A DNA stretch of 64,000 bases, taken from Pegoplata infirma. Taxonomy: Eukaryota > Arthropoda > Insecta > Diptera > Anthomyiidae. Location: positions 130,222,694 through 130,286,693 of the forward strand of contig OY992537.1 in the NCBI GenBank assembly GCA_963921195.1, written 5' to 3'. The translations under genes and the position numbers were made by a program. Shown piece after piece: positions 47,773 to 57,054 of this stretch. Numbering within the stretch: position 1 is the first letter of the stretch; each line of letters opens with the position of its first letter. The notes beneath the pieces were generated by a model. It was not told where the DNA came from, did no database searches, and was given only the letters and a program-made list of their open reading frames with translations.

Positions 47773-47846
47773 TTTAGTGGGAATTGAACCCACGACCCCC
47801 TGTTTCATAGGCTAGCATGTTACCAACTAACCTACAGGGACCTTAT
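47773..47846 (-). pseudogene. tRNA-like segment (degraded tRNA or SINE head)
   Basis: On the minus strand, GGTTAGTTGGTAA resembles an A box. GGTCGTGGGTTCAATTCCCA is a good B box, with a perfect 5-7-5 T arm. The acceptor ends do not pair and the anticodon stem is mismatched, so it is not a functional tRNA. It may be a tRNA-derived SINE head captured by the hAT element. Confidence 0.5.
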
Positions 47847-48105
47847 ATGACTCATAAAAGATTATGAAAAATATGTGTTCGTATTCTTTCCTAATTGTTT
47901 ATGAATGTTCAAAAAAACATATTTTGAATTTTTTACATATCCAGAATTAAGAGTCAAACATGAATATTTTAGGAATCCAAATGTCGAGCTTTCTATTAAT
48001 TTTTTGGAGCCTTGAAAGAGTCATAACTTATGAAGGCTCAGAAAATTGTACACAGTAAGCAAATATCAAACACCGGTGCATGCTCGACAATATATGACGG
48101 ATTGG

Positions 48106-48397
48106 ATCTATATGTGGTAAAATCTTTTATTAGTGCAACAATTTAAGAGAAAAATTATTCTATGTTGGCAACTTACAGATTTAAGTGAATATCGTGTGGA
48201 ATTTTCATATGGCGACCAAGTCTAAGAATGATCTGATTTTAAATGGATTTAATCTATATGTGGTAAAATCTTTTATTAGTGCAACAATTTAAGAGAAAAA
48301 TTATTCTATGTTGGCAACTTACAGATTTAAGTGAATATCGTGTGGAATTTTCATATGGCGACCAAGTCTAAGAATGATCTGATTTTAAATGGATTTA
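48106..48397. repeat. 146-bp tandem duplication
   Basis: Two head-to-tail copies beginning ATCTATATGTGGTAAAATC (48106 and 48252), seemingly identical by eye. A recent duplication inside the hAT element. Confidence 0.9.
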
Positions 48398-50639
48398 ATA
48401 AGGTTACCAAGCTAAAAACAAAATTGTAATGGAATATCTCATATTTTCATAGAATAAAGACGTATTTAATTGTAACCGTTTACATAGACTGAAGGACGGA
48501 CACGCTAAGTCAAATCAGATAGTGATTCTGAATCGGTCGGTATACTAAAAGCTTGATCTACGACCAATATTTCGGGTATTTACAAAAAAAATTATGCTTT
48601 TTGTATTTTTTAACTAATTAAGAAAAACTTGAAAAAACTTTATTATTTTCCAAAAAACTTATTTTTTTAGAAAAAATCTTGAAATCTTTTTAGCACCTCA
48701 AAAAACTTGCAAAAAAAGGGAAATCTTGATATATGGCAACACTGAATGTGTCTATGTACTGGTGACTCATAATTGGTTTGTTTACATTTTCTGAATTTCA
48801 ATTGTGATTTCTGAATTTCAATTGTGATTTCTGAATTTCAATTGGGCTTTTCTGAATTTCAATTATGATTTCTGAATTTCAATTGGGCTTTTCTGAATTT
48901 CAATTGAGATTTTCTGAATTTCAATTGTGCTTTTCTGAATTTCAATTGGGCTTTTCTGAATTTCAATTGTGCTTTTCTGAATTTCAATTGGGCTTTTCTG
49001 AATTTCAATTACGGTTTCTGAATTTCAATTGGGCTTTTCTGAATTTCAATTGTGATTTTCTGAATTTCAATTGGGCTTTTCTGAATTTCAATTGTGCCTT
49101 TCTGAATTTCAACTATGATTTTCTGAATTTCAATTGATCTTGTCTGAATTTCAATTGGGCTTTTCTGAATTTCAATTGTGCTTTTCTGAATTTCAATTGA
49201 TCTTTTCTGAATTTCAATTGGGCTTTTCGGAATTTCAATTGTGATTTCTGAATTTCAATTGGGCTTTTCTGAATTTCAATTGTGATTTCTGAATTTCAAT
49301 TGGGTTTTTCTGAATTTCAATTGTGATTTCTGAATTTCAATTTGGCTTTTCTGAATTTCAATTAGGCTTTTCTGAATTTCAATTATGATTTCTGAATTTC
49401 AATTGTGCTTTTCTGAATTTCAATTGGGATTTCTGAATTACAATTGATCTTTTCTGAATTTCAATTGGAAAAGGTGTAGTGGCATCCCAGGAAATGTACA
49501 ATGTACATATATTTAAAAAATATTTTATAAAAATTTAATCCTCTTCAACTTGGAAGTCCTTTTAAAAGGAAACATGATCACGAAATGAAAAACTGTAAAT
49601 GCAGTTTTACTACGTTCAGTCGTAGTTTTTGTTAAGATAACTTTTGCAAATGAAAACTTTTTTGGACAAATTTTTGGTCAGTTAATTACTTAAGGTTCCC
49701 CCATTATATACTTAAAAATGGACCCTCATTATTAAAAAGATTCTGCTATATTAAAAAAAAATGCGATTTTTAACATGATGGTCCATATCATATAGATGTT
49801 TTTTGTTCACTATTCGTAGTGTTAGGGATGCCTTTATGATTCACTAAAAGCAAGTTTTTTATCAAAGACCAATGTAGAGGTTAATTTCGCGAGAACCTGG
49901 AAAAATTAAGAAATTCGCGAATTTAAGGGCTTAAGATGAAAAGCTTTAAACCAAATTTTACAATTTTTTTTTGTTAAAAAACAGGCTGGAAATAAGATAA
50001 TCTTTAATGACAATTTGCAAGAAAACTGTACCATACATCAAAAAACGGATTACGCCATTGGACTCAGCATGTCTCAAATAAATGGAAATGTTGGTCATAC
50101 CTCTATTTTCTAAAATTGTGGTCACTTTTGTCATTCTGTGTTAATATATAATTTATTTAAAATTAAAAAATTAAAAAAAGACTTCTAATGTCCAAATTAT
50201 TAAATAAAAAAATAATTTTATTCATACATTTTTAATTTTGTAATGGATTATTTTAGTTAAAAAGCTATTTAAAAGAATCTCCGATAATACTTTTCAAAGT
50301 ACAGGGAAAGCGCTTTTAAAAGTACTTCGCCACTACTAAATGGTGTTATCATTTAGCTTCTTAGCAAGTACTAAAAACCCAAAAAAAAGGTACTTTGCCA
50401 GTATTAATACCACCTTATTAGGTACTTTGCCAGATCTGGCCCTTATGTATTTTTCTGCCTGGGGGGCTTGATGGGGACACATTCCCCCTCGCGATAAATG
50501 TTTTTCTAATATGTTTATTATGCTTATTGAACTTTATTACTACCGTTTTTGATTATTTAAATGATTTTTTTTAACTCCACCCCGACAATAGAGAGCGGGT
50601 CAAAAAAAAACGTCATTTGCTAGTCCCCTGGGTATAAGT

Positions 50640-50842
50640 CAGTGGTCGGCACCCATTGCACCCAGTGCATAATGAAATTGGTTTTTTGCACGTAGACAAC
50701 GCGAATGTCAACGAAACTCACAACTGAGAGCATTAAAAATACAAATATTTTATTAAGTGTCATGGTAGCATTTAAAAAAGCGGGTAGATGAAGCTATGTT
50801 TTAGAAAAATGTAAAAATTTTCCCTCTTACTGCCGACCACTG
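50640..50842. mobile_element. Small hAT-type MITE with CAGTGGTCGGCA ends
   Basis: 203 bp. The ends CAGTGGTCGGCA and TGCCGACCACTG are perfect inverses. The flanks GTATAAGT and GCCTAAGT match 6 of 8. The sister repeat at 45230 shows GGGTATAAGTGCAGG uninterrupted, so the right flank has mutated. Confidence 0.8.
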
Positions 50843-50859
50843 GCCTAAGTGCAGGACTT

Positions 50860-51180
50860 TGAACGCTTTCTGACATAAAAAAGTTTGATTTATTTAACAA
50901 AAATGCAAAAAAATTGTAAAGAATGGTGTTTATTAAGAGGTTGGTTTAGGTCTTCAAGGGGAACCTCTTTACCCTTGGTCCGATTTTGTACATTTACGAA
51001 CTTAACCTGCCTAGGACCATAAGATATTTATTTTGGACGGCATCGTGTCATCTACAGACAGAATGAAGGACATACGGACATTCATATAATATCTTAAAAT
51101 CGATCATGAATCAATAATACAAAGCGTTACAAACGATATGACAAAGTGAATATACCCACATACTTTGGTTGGAGGGTATA
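50860..51180 (+). repeat. Interspersed GGAGGGTATA-tailed repeat, copy 3 (3' part)
   Basis: GTGCAGGACTTTGAACGC, CGAACTTAACCTGCC, ATCTACAGACAGA and the tail GGTTGGAGGGTATAACAA follow the family order. The tail ends 166 bp before the Mcm10 exon 2 acceptor. Confidence 0.7.
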
Positions 51181-51345
51181 ACAACTAAATTAAGGATAAC
51201 TCTTTTTTTTAGTGGTTTTAATCAGCGCATGCCATTTCTTTTATATAAGGGATGTGATTGAAAAATCATTTTCACACGATTGTTCAACTTGTATTTTTTT
51301 TTTAATATTTGTTACTAAAAGTAAAAACTTTTTTTTCTTCACCAG

Positions 51346-52779
51346 GAATTTGGCAAAATGTCCAAACGTTCGGAACTACAGTCTGCTAACGCTGGTAGAG
51401 GTTTAAATGATTTACGCAACAAAGTTTTGGGTAAAAGTGAAGTGTTCTATGGCGGTCAATCGTTTACTGCGGTGCCGGCTAAAAAAAGTGCAAAATTAAC
51501 TTCAAAAGATAATCAAAGAATTGGTTCTTTATCCGAGTATGCTGTATCACCATTTGCATCTTCCGTGGATCATGCCTCCAAGCCAAAATCATTTCTACAA
51601 AACAATGTGCCTTATGCAGCTAAGGTAGGACCTATTTCGAAAATAGCCGGAAATGTGGAAGCTTCAACAAAACAAAGACTTAAAGATATAGAAAGATTAC
51701 AAATTCTGCAGGCAGAAACAGCTAGACATTCACAATCTTTGGGAAATATCTCCGCCGTTGAAACAACTACCACCACACCTTCCACACCACAAACTCAAAA
51801 AACTAGAGATTCTCTATTTTCCAAATCACAAACTTCAACACCAACTGCTAAATCCATAACGAACTCGCCATCAACTTCCACACCACAAACTATAAAAACT
51901 AAAGATTCTATATTTGCTAAATCACAAACTTCCACACCTAGTGCTAAATCCATAACGAATTCGCCATCAACTTCTTCGTCGACACCGTCTTCTGCATTTG
52001 CTGCAATACCCGAAAAATTTAAAAATCGTGAATTTTCTTTTGCTTCATCCTCTAAATCACCTCAGTTATCAAGGGACAACTTTTGCATAGAAGTTAACGT
52101 TAGTAATCGTAATGCTCAATTGGCTAAAATGAAAGCATTAGAAGTGTTAAAGAAAAAACCTATAGAAAAGGTTAATCCGAATTCTGTGCGTGGTACACGT
52201 GACGGCAAACGTCGTGCCATTGACGATCTCAATGAACTATTTATGTCGAATGATGCAAAAAAACAAAAACTTTACGAGGAACAAAGAGAGCAAGATCGCA
52301 AGACACGTATTCAACGTATAATGGATGCTTCATCGGCACACACTAACTTGGTGGATTTACGTGAACGCGAGGAACAAAATAAATACTTTAGTAAAATGGA
52401 GAAGAAAGAAGCAATGGAAGAGAAAATGTTAAACACTTTGAAAATGGCCTGCAAAGCTGTTGTCTGTAAAATCTGCAAATATACTGCCTTTTCTGCTTCG
52501 GAAAGTTGTAAAGCGGCACGCCATCCTTTAAAAGTTATCGATGCCGAAAAGCGATTCTATCAATGCAAAGACTGTGGCAATCGTACAATAACTCTTTTTA
52601 AAATGCCCAAAGAAAGCTGTAAACAATGTAAAGGTTCTCGATGGGAACGTTGTGGCATGATACGCGAACGTAAGGTAAATGATGGTACTGAAGGTCTTTC
52701 TCTACGTGGTGATGAAGAGATGTTTATTGGTTCGATTGCCGGCAAGGCTAATTTAAATTTAGCTGTTCCTGATGATTAG
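51346..52779 (+). CDS. Mcm10: Mcm10 exon 2: linker and C-terminal zinc-binding domain
   Basis: It codes residues 373-849 and ends at TAG 52777-52779. The first ATG in the exon (51358) is internal, not a start. RSELQSANAGRGLNDLRNKVLG, reading on from the zinc finger, and FYGGQSFTAVP are conserved Mcm10 blocks. The middle (about residues 505-605) is Ser/Thr-rich and contains a near-duplicate of about 35 residues (DSLFSKSQTSTPTAKSITNSPSTS and DSIFAKSQTSTPSAKSITNSPSTS). From about residue 740 comes the Mcm10 C-terminal zinc domain: CKICKY, C in ESCKAARH, CKDCGNRT and CKQCKG, followed by WERCGMIRERK. This domain binds DNA and polymerase alpha. The whole protein of 849 residues is somewhat longer than Drosophila Mcm10. 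A polyadenylation signal AATAAA lies at 52864-52869. Confidence 0.95.
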   Translation, partial: EFGKMSKRSELQSANAGRGLNDLRNKVLGKSEVFYGGQSFTAVPAKKSAKLTSKDNQRIGSLSEYAVSPFASSVDHASKPKSFLQNNVPYAAKVGPISKIAGNVEASTKQRLKDIERLQILQAETARHSQSLGNISAVETTTTTPSTPQTQKTRDSLFSKSQTSTPTAKSITNSPSTSTPQTIKTKDSIFAKSQTSTPSAKSITNSPSTSSSTPSSAFAAIPEKFKNREFSFASSSKSPQLSRDNFCIEVNVSNRNAQLAKMKALEVLKKKPIEKVNPNSVRGTRDGKRRAIDDLNELFMSNDAKKQKLYEEQREQDRKTRIQRIMDASSAHTNLVDLREREEQNKYFSKMEKKEAMEEKMLNTLKMACKAVVCKICKYTAFSASESCKAARHPLKVIDAEKRFYQCKDCGNRTITLFKMPKESCKQCKGSRWERCGMIRERKVNDGTEGLSLRGDEEMFIGSIAGKANLNLAVPDD

Positions 52780-52863
52780 AAATTGTTTATTTAGTGTATT
52801 TATCAATTGTTCTACGAACTCTTGTTGTATTTTAAGCCTCGATTTTTAAATTTTACTTTTGTA

Positions 52864-52869
52864 AATAAA
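52864..52869 (+). terminator. Mcm10 polyadenylation signal
   Basis: AATAAA 85 bases after the stop codon, with T-rich sequence following. A second AATAAA-like site lies near 52906. Confidence 0.65.
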
Positions 52870-52919
52870 CAATTTTCCTGTTTTAAATTTTTATAATTGA
52901 CAAAATTAATAAAATATGT

Positions 52920-53990
52920 TATATTAAATGATTGGTAGTGATTTTGAATATTGTGATATGGGTATAAGTGTTGGACGTGGCTATGCTTAGTAAATAGGAA
53001 TCGTGCAAAAACCTTTCCAAGCTTTTGAATTCATAAAGTCAAATTATGGCCTCTGTTCTGTCTTTCACAACTTTTCAATTCACATGAAAATTTCCGAATC
53101 ACATTAAAGGAAGGGTTTACTGCAAAAACTTGATAAGCAACATTTCATTTTTTGTTTTTATGCCTTCTACTGATGTTCCATTGACAGATTTTTGGCAGAA
53201 TTTTTACATAAACCCTTCGTACAGGTTTCTTGAGTATGAAAGTTCTTAAAAAGATCTATTTTCTACGTAATTTCAAAACTTTTCAAGGCAAAAACTGCCA
53301 TAAAATGAAATGTTGCTTATCGAATTTTTACAATAAGCCCTTAAAATCAAGTTTAGTGTTTTGTTAATCACGTTTTCATTCGAAGTTGAAATCGAATAAT
53401 TAAAATTTAAAAAATTATAAGGAAAAAAAGGCCGTTCGTTTTACTTTCACCAAATTTTATTTATGTGAAACAAAACGAGAAAGAAATTCGGATGTGAAAT
53501 TTAGAACACCAAAAAAATTCGGAAATTTTAATTTTCACATTTTTTATGTGAATTACTTTTTTTGGAACAACGGCCTATGTCTTTTTTTTATACCCTCCAT
53601 ACTCATTTTGTGTGTAATGCATCGAAATATCGGTCTAGAACCGATCTAACGATGTCCGTTTGTCTGCGGAAGAAACGATGTATTCTACAAAAAAAAAAAG
53701 AACTACCCTCCATAGGCTGGTTAAGTTCCGAAATGGTCAAAATCGGACAAGTGGGGAAAAAGTTATCCTTTAAAAACTAAACCAACTTCTAAAAAATTTA
53801 ATTTTTTGTAGGGTTTTTTTTTGAATTTTTTTTAAAGAAAATAATATACATCAAGAGAAGTTCAAAGTCCTGCACTTGGTCGCGGGGGATTAGAAAATGT
53901 ATTTTTTCGGCCCGCCCTCTGTGGTAGGATATAAAATCTTAATTAAAATAAGGATACAATTATATAACTCTAGTGCAAAAACCATAATAA
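52920..53990. repeat. Spacer with one MITE and an inverted copy of the GGAGGGTATA-type repeat
   Basis: 53108-53343 has inverted ends of about 45 bp (AAGGGTTTACTGC... and ...CAATAAGCCCTT) sharing GATAAGCAACATTTCATTTT. 53580-53935 is the interspersed repeat on the minus strand (TATACCCTCC, GATGTCCGTTTGTC, AAGTCCTGCACTTG). No gene. Confidence 0.7.
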
Positions 53991-54340
53991 ACGAATTTGT
54001 TAGCATTTATACCGAGGCAAGGTGTTTTCCAGCACCCCTTGCTACATGATCCTCGATCGTTTCCACGACAGTCGGATCTTCGAAAAGCCGAAACGACTCG
54101 GAGAGTCATCTCCGACCAAGGACTGTCAACCCAGAAACCCCAGCTTATGTATGTGTTTTGTTTTTTCTCTCCTGGAGCATGTATATCCGGCTTACCTGCT
54201 CCGTATTTTACTGGTCCGCGCCGGAATCGAAAAAATCCCGGACCATGGTTCTGTTCCGTTTGCTAGAACCAATTACACAGGAACTCCGTTCTGTGTAATA
54301 GCTGTAATGGGTGGGTTCACCTCCGGCAGCAGATCAACTG
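53990..54340 (+). pseudogene. N-terminal part of a non-LTR retrotransposon (2A-like motif, zinc finger)
   Basis: One frame contains KNPGPWFCSVC near 54225-54266. NPGP preceded by a hydrophobic/charged stretch is the core of 2A ribosome-skipping motifs. Cys pairs (CSVC, then CNSC and a later WVHLR across a stop) suggest the zinc finger usually found there in insect LINE proteins. The residue just upstream of NPGP is reached from a different frame, so a single base is missing. Identification rests on short motifs. Confidence 0.55.
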
Positions 54341-54428
54341 CTCTGACCTTAATCATCATAGGGGGTGGGATAGTGGCTATATAGCCTCATGCTGCTTAAA
54401 CAGGCAGCATAGCCTCTCGGCATCATCA

Positions 54429-55240
54429 GTGACGTCGATATTATCGGCATCATCAGTGACGTCGATATCATCGTCATCCTACGCTACACAGCCTTCCCCT
54501 CCCCAACAGCATCAACAAACGCAGCAACAACAATACCAGCAGCAGCAACATCAGCCGCCGCAATTAACACCCCAGATTGCTGTCGCCAGGCCAGAGGTGA
54601 TATCCATAATGCAGCCAAACTGCAACGGTCTCCAAGGTAAGATCATGGAGATTACCAACTTTATGCATCAACACAAAATCGTGGTCGCGGTGGTCCAAGA
54701 AACAAAGCTGAACAACAACTCCAGCCTCCAGAATTGTATTAATTACAATATTCTGCGCTTGGACCGCACAAGAATCGGTGGTGGGGGTGTTGCATTCATA
54801 ATCCACCACACAGTTCAGTACAGGATGATCTCGTCTGAACGAATCGCCAACGACCAATACCTAGAACATTAAGGTATAGCTGTCCGGTCAGGATCTGCGG
54901 ATATCGAACTGTACAACGTCTACATCCCGCCAGTAAACAGTTGTCCGCCCGGTTATCGCCCTGATATTAGCTGTTTTCTTGAGGGTGATAACCGCATGGT
55001 TTGGGAGACTTCAATGCCCATCATGATCTCTGGCACTCGATTCTCGGGGAAGACCAGAGAGGAGCGGCACTGGCGGAACAAATAGATGATTCGACGTTTT
55101 GCACTTTGAACGAGGATACGCCCACCAGGATTGTGGGAACATGCGCTAGCTCGCCAGACATCACCATTGCAAGCGCAGGTCGATTGCAACATGGCGAGCA
55201 GTGGTATCACTTGCATCAGACCACCTTTCCATAATCATTA
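54429..55240 (+). pseudogene. Non-LTR retrotransposon endonuclease domain, broken
   Basis: The endonuclease cuts target DNA for target-primed reverse transcription. Visible motifs: NCNGLQGK, VVQETKL (catalytic Glu), GGGGVAFIIHH, then in other frames GDFNAHHDLW (55004-), SSPDITIAS and SDHLSI near 55212-55232. A Gln-rich stretch precedes it. The frame stops at 54872 and changes at least twice, so the copy is dead. The motif order is that of AP-like endonucleases of jockey/I-type LINEs. Confidence 0.82.
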
Positions 55241-55452
55241 CGCTTGACCAACCCAACGATTTTTTACTCTCCGAACCTATGTAAATCATAAAAAAAAGGC
55301 AGGCTGGGTCGGCTTCAAAGAGTATACCAACCGCCACTTCAGTTGTTCCGAAAAATCGTCACTGCAGCAGCCGCTCGCTTTATTCCTGCAGGTCGATTAC
55401 GCTTAGTCAGAACAAACTTCCCAGCAGAGGCGGTGGGACTCGCAGATGAACG

Positions 55453-57054
55453 CCCGAGTAAAAATTTTGATATTGCACCAGATCTATATAGATCTGGCTC
55501 AATATATAATCATATCTTATTAGATCGGGAAATTGACCTGATCTAATTATATCAGTGTTTATCAGTTCTGATACAAACTGATCAAATTAGATCTCATTGG
55601 ATCGGACATTTGTCCCACATATATTCTGATCTTATAAGATCTGATTTGATCGGAATTGATATTGTAGCATATGTACATTGATTTTTTGCAAAATTTCTAC
55701 TGTAAATAATAATTAAAAAAACATTTGTATTTAAAACGGTTATAATTCAATTTTATTTAGTACTTATAATGATAATAATGTTTTAACGTATAATATAATT
55801 AACAGTTAACTTAATAAATCGTATGTGTAGATTATATAAGGAATTAAAAAAAAATATCGAGCTATTTACTTTTTTTACTCGCAGTTTTTAATAAAAGTGA
55901 TGCTCTTGATGTATGGCCTCACTTTATAATCAAGAAACAAGCGCCAAGTATAAAAAAATAACAGCTCGAAGATAAACAAATTTTAAGGCTCATTTAGTAT
56001 TGATGTAAAATTAAAATATATGTAGAATTATACAAAATCTTGAATTATATCTTGACTAATATGGAGTTCACACTAGCGACTTTAAACAAGTTGTTTAACA
56101 AAACACCAGTAACAGAATAAAAACGTAATGGATACAGAACAAAGACTTTTTTAAACATCTCACTTTTAAACACTTCAAAACAGCAAGTGTGAACGCCGTA
56201 TAAGTGAGCCTTTTAATTTATTTAAACACATGTAATCTGGTATTTACATATACCCCAAAATCTTAATTTTTCTGGAATTCGGGGTAGATGTAAATACCAT
56301 TTCAACAATATCCGTGGATATTTAAAATAAATAAGAACACTAATTTAATTTTAAACAAACTGATATTTTCGCAATTATTCTGAATTCACGGAAAACTTCT
56401 GAACTATTGGGAAAACTTCAATGGCAAAATCTTTAGCTTCATAAATTTCAAAATTTGTTTATCCCATTTCACAGCATTTTGACTTTTCGAAGAAATCTGC
56501 AAATTGAGAGAAATTTGTTATTCGTTTGTTTTTTTGTTTGTTTGTTTTTTGCTAAAATACTAACATTAGCGTTTTAAACATCGGATGGGTGATTTCAAAT
56601 TGTCTTTCCTTTGTTTTGATTTAAATAATAATTTTTTTATTAAATTTTTCCAAAATATGTATGTTCTTCTTTTCTTTTTTTTTAAATATTTTTATTTTAT
56701 ATTTGACAGAAAATACGAATTATTTTTTGTATTTACATTTTCAATTTTGTTTTTATTTTCTTTTTGTATCAAATCAAATAAAAAATAACGATGATTTCAA
56801 AAATAGAGGGTGTCATTTAAAATCTAATTCTAAAAAAGCTTAGTTGTTTGATTACGTTTAAAGTTGATATGGATTTCAATCTTGCATAAGTGACAGATAT
56901 GATAGAAGACATAACCAGATATAATACAAGATATCGTTATATATAGCAGCAGATCTAACATATCTGGTTATATATAACTTGATCTTTCATGAGATATAAA
57001 TATGTATAATCATATCTCGTTAGATATAATTATATCTAATTATTTTTACTCGGG
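55453..57054. mobile_element. CCCGAG-ended DNA element in the LINE
   Basis: 1602 bp. The ends CCCGAGTAAAAAT and the inverse ATTTTTACTCGGG are flanked by the dinucleotide CG on both sides. Excision restores an in-frame LINE codon run. Subterminal GATCTATATAGATC and ATATCT motifs and the terminal CCCGxGTAAAAA link it to the palindromic MITE at 25087-25435. A GTTCACAC-ended MITE (56058-56202) is nested inside. The T-rich frames at 56585-56843 are not convincing as genes. Confidence 0.88.
56058..56202 (+). mobile_element. GTTCACAC-ended MITE, copy C
   Basis: Third copy of the family described at 9438; the right end GCAAGTGTGAACGCCGTATA is well preserved. Confidence 0.78.

Larger units (their letters stand above)
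47358..48744. mobile_element. hAT-type element in the right foldback arm
   Basis: The ends CAGTGTTGCCATATAT and the inverse are flanked by the perfect 8-mer AATGTGTC (47350-47357, 48745-48752). The left arm shows the uninterrupted sequence. Subterminal AAAAAACTT/AAATCTT motifs recur. It includes a tRNA-like segment and a 146-bp tandem duplication (48106-48397). Confidence 0.9.
45858..49481. mobile_element. Foldback element with tandem-repeat arms
   Basis: The outer ends CACTACACCTTTTCC and the exact inverse face each other. The left arm (45858-47108) and right arm (47248-49481) are inverse copies around a loop of about 139 bp. Most of each arm is a tandem array of CAATTGAAATTCAGAAA plus 3-5 variable bases: about fifty units at 45871-46965 and about thirty inverted units at 48787-49467. 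Inward, non-repetitive arm sequence continues in both arms (GTAAACAAACCAATTAT, then CTCTTGCTACGTATTGTAGA). The architecture is that of Drosophila FB elements. Array units are not matched one to one, so the arrays have evolved separately. I saw no clear target duplication. Small frames inside the arrays are artefacts. Confidence 0.88.
41893..51345 (+). other. Mcm10 intron, 9453 bp, filled with mobile elements
   Basis: The donor GTATTTGA and acceptor TTTTTTTCTTCACCAG are both good, and removal keeps the frame in phase 0. In order it contains a palindromic element (42626-43375), a hAT relic with transposase remains (43449-44842), the foldback minisatellite element (45858-49481) and a small hAT MITE (50640-50842). 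The stretches 41940-42620, 44851-45850 and 49490-50630 hold no gene. Copies of GTACTTTGCCAG near 45480-45500 and 50390-50430 may be the ends of a larger element enclosing the foldback. Confidence 0.9.

Noticed and set aside
48865..49137. EFQLGFS repeat protein
   Set aside because: Same minisatellite on the other arm.
54022..54384. 120-codon frame before the LINE endonuclease
   Set aside because: Overlaps the frame with the NPGP motif; each carries pieces of one broken LINE protein.
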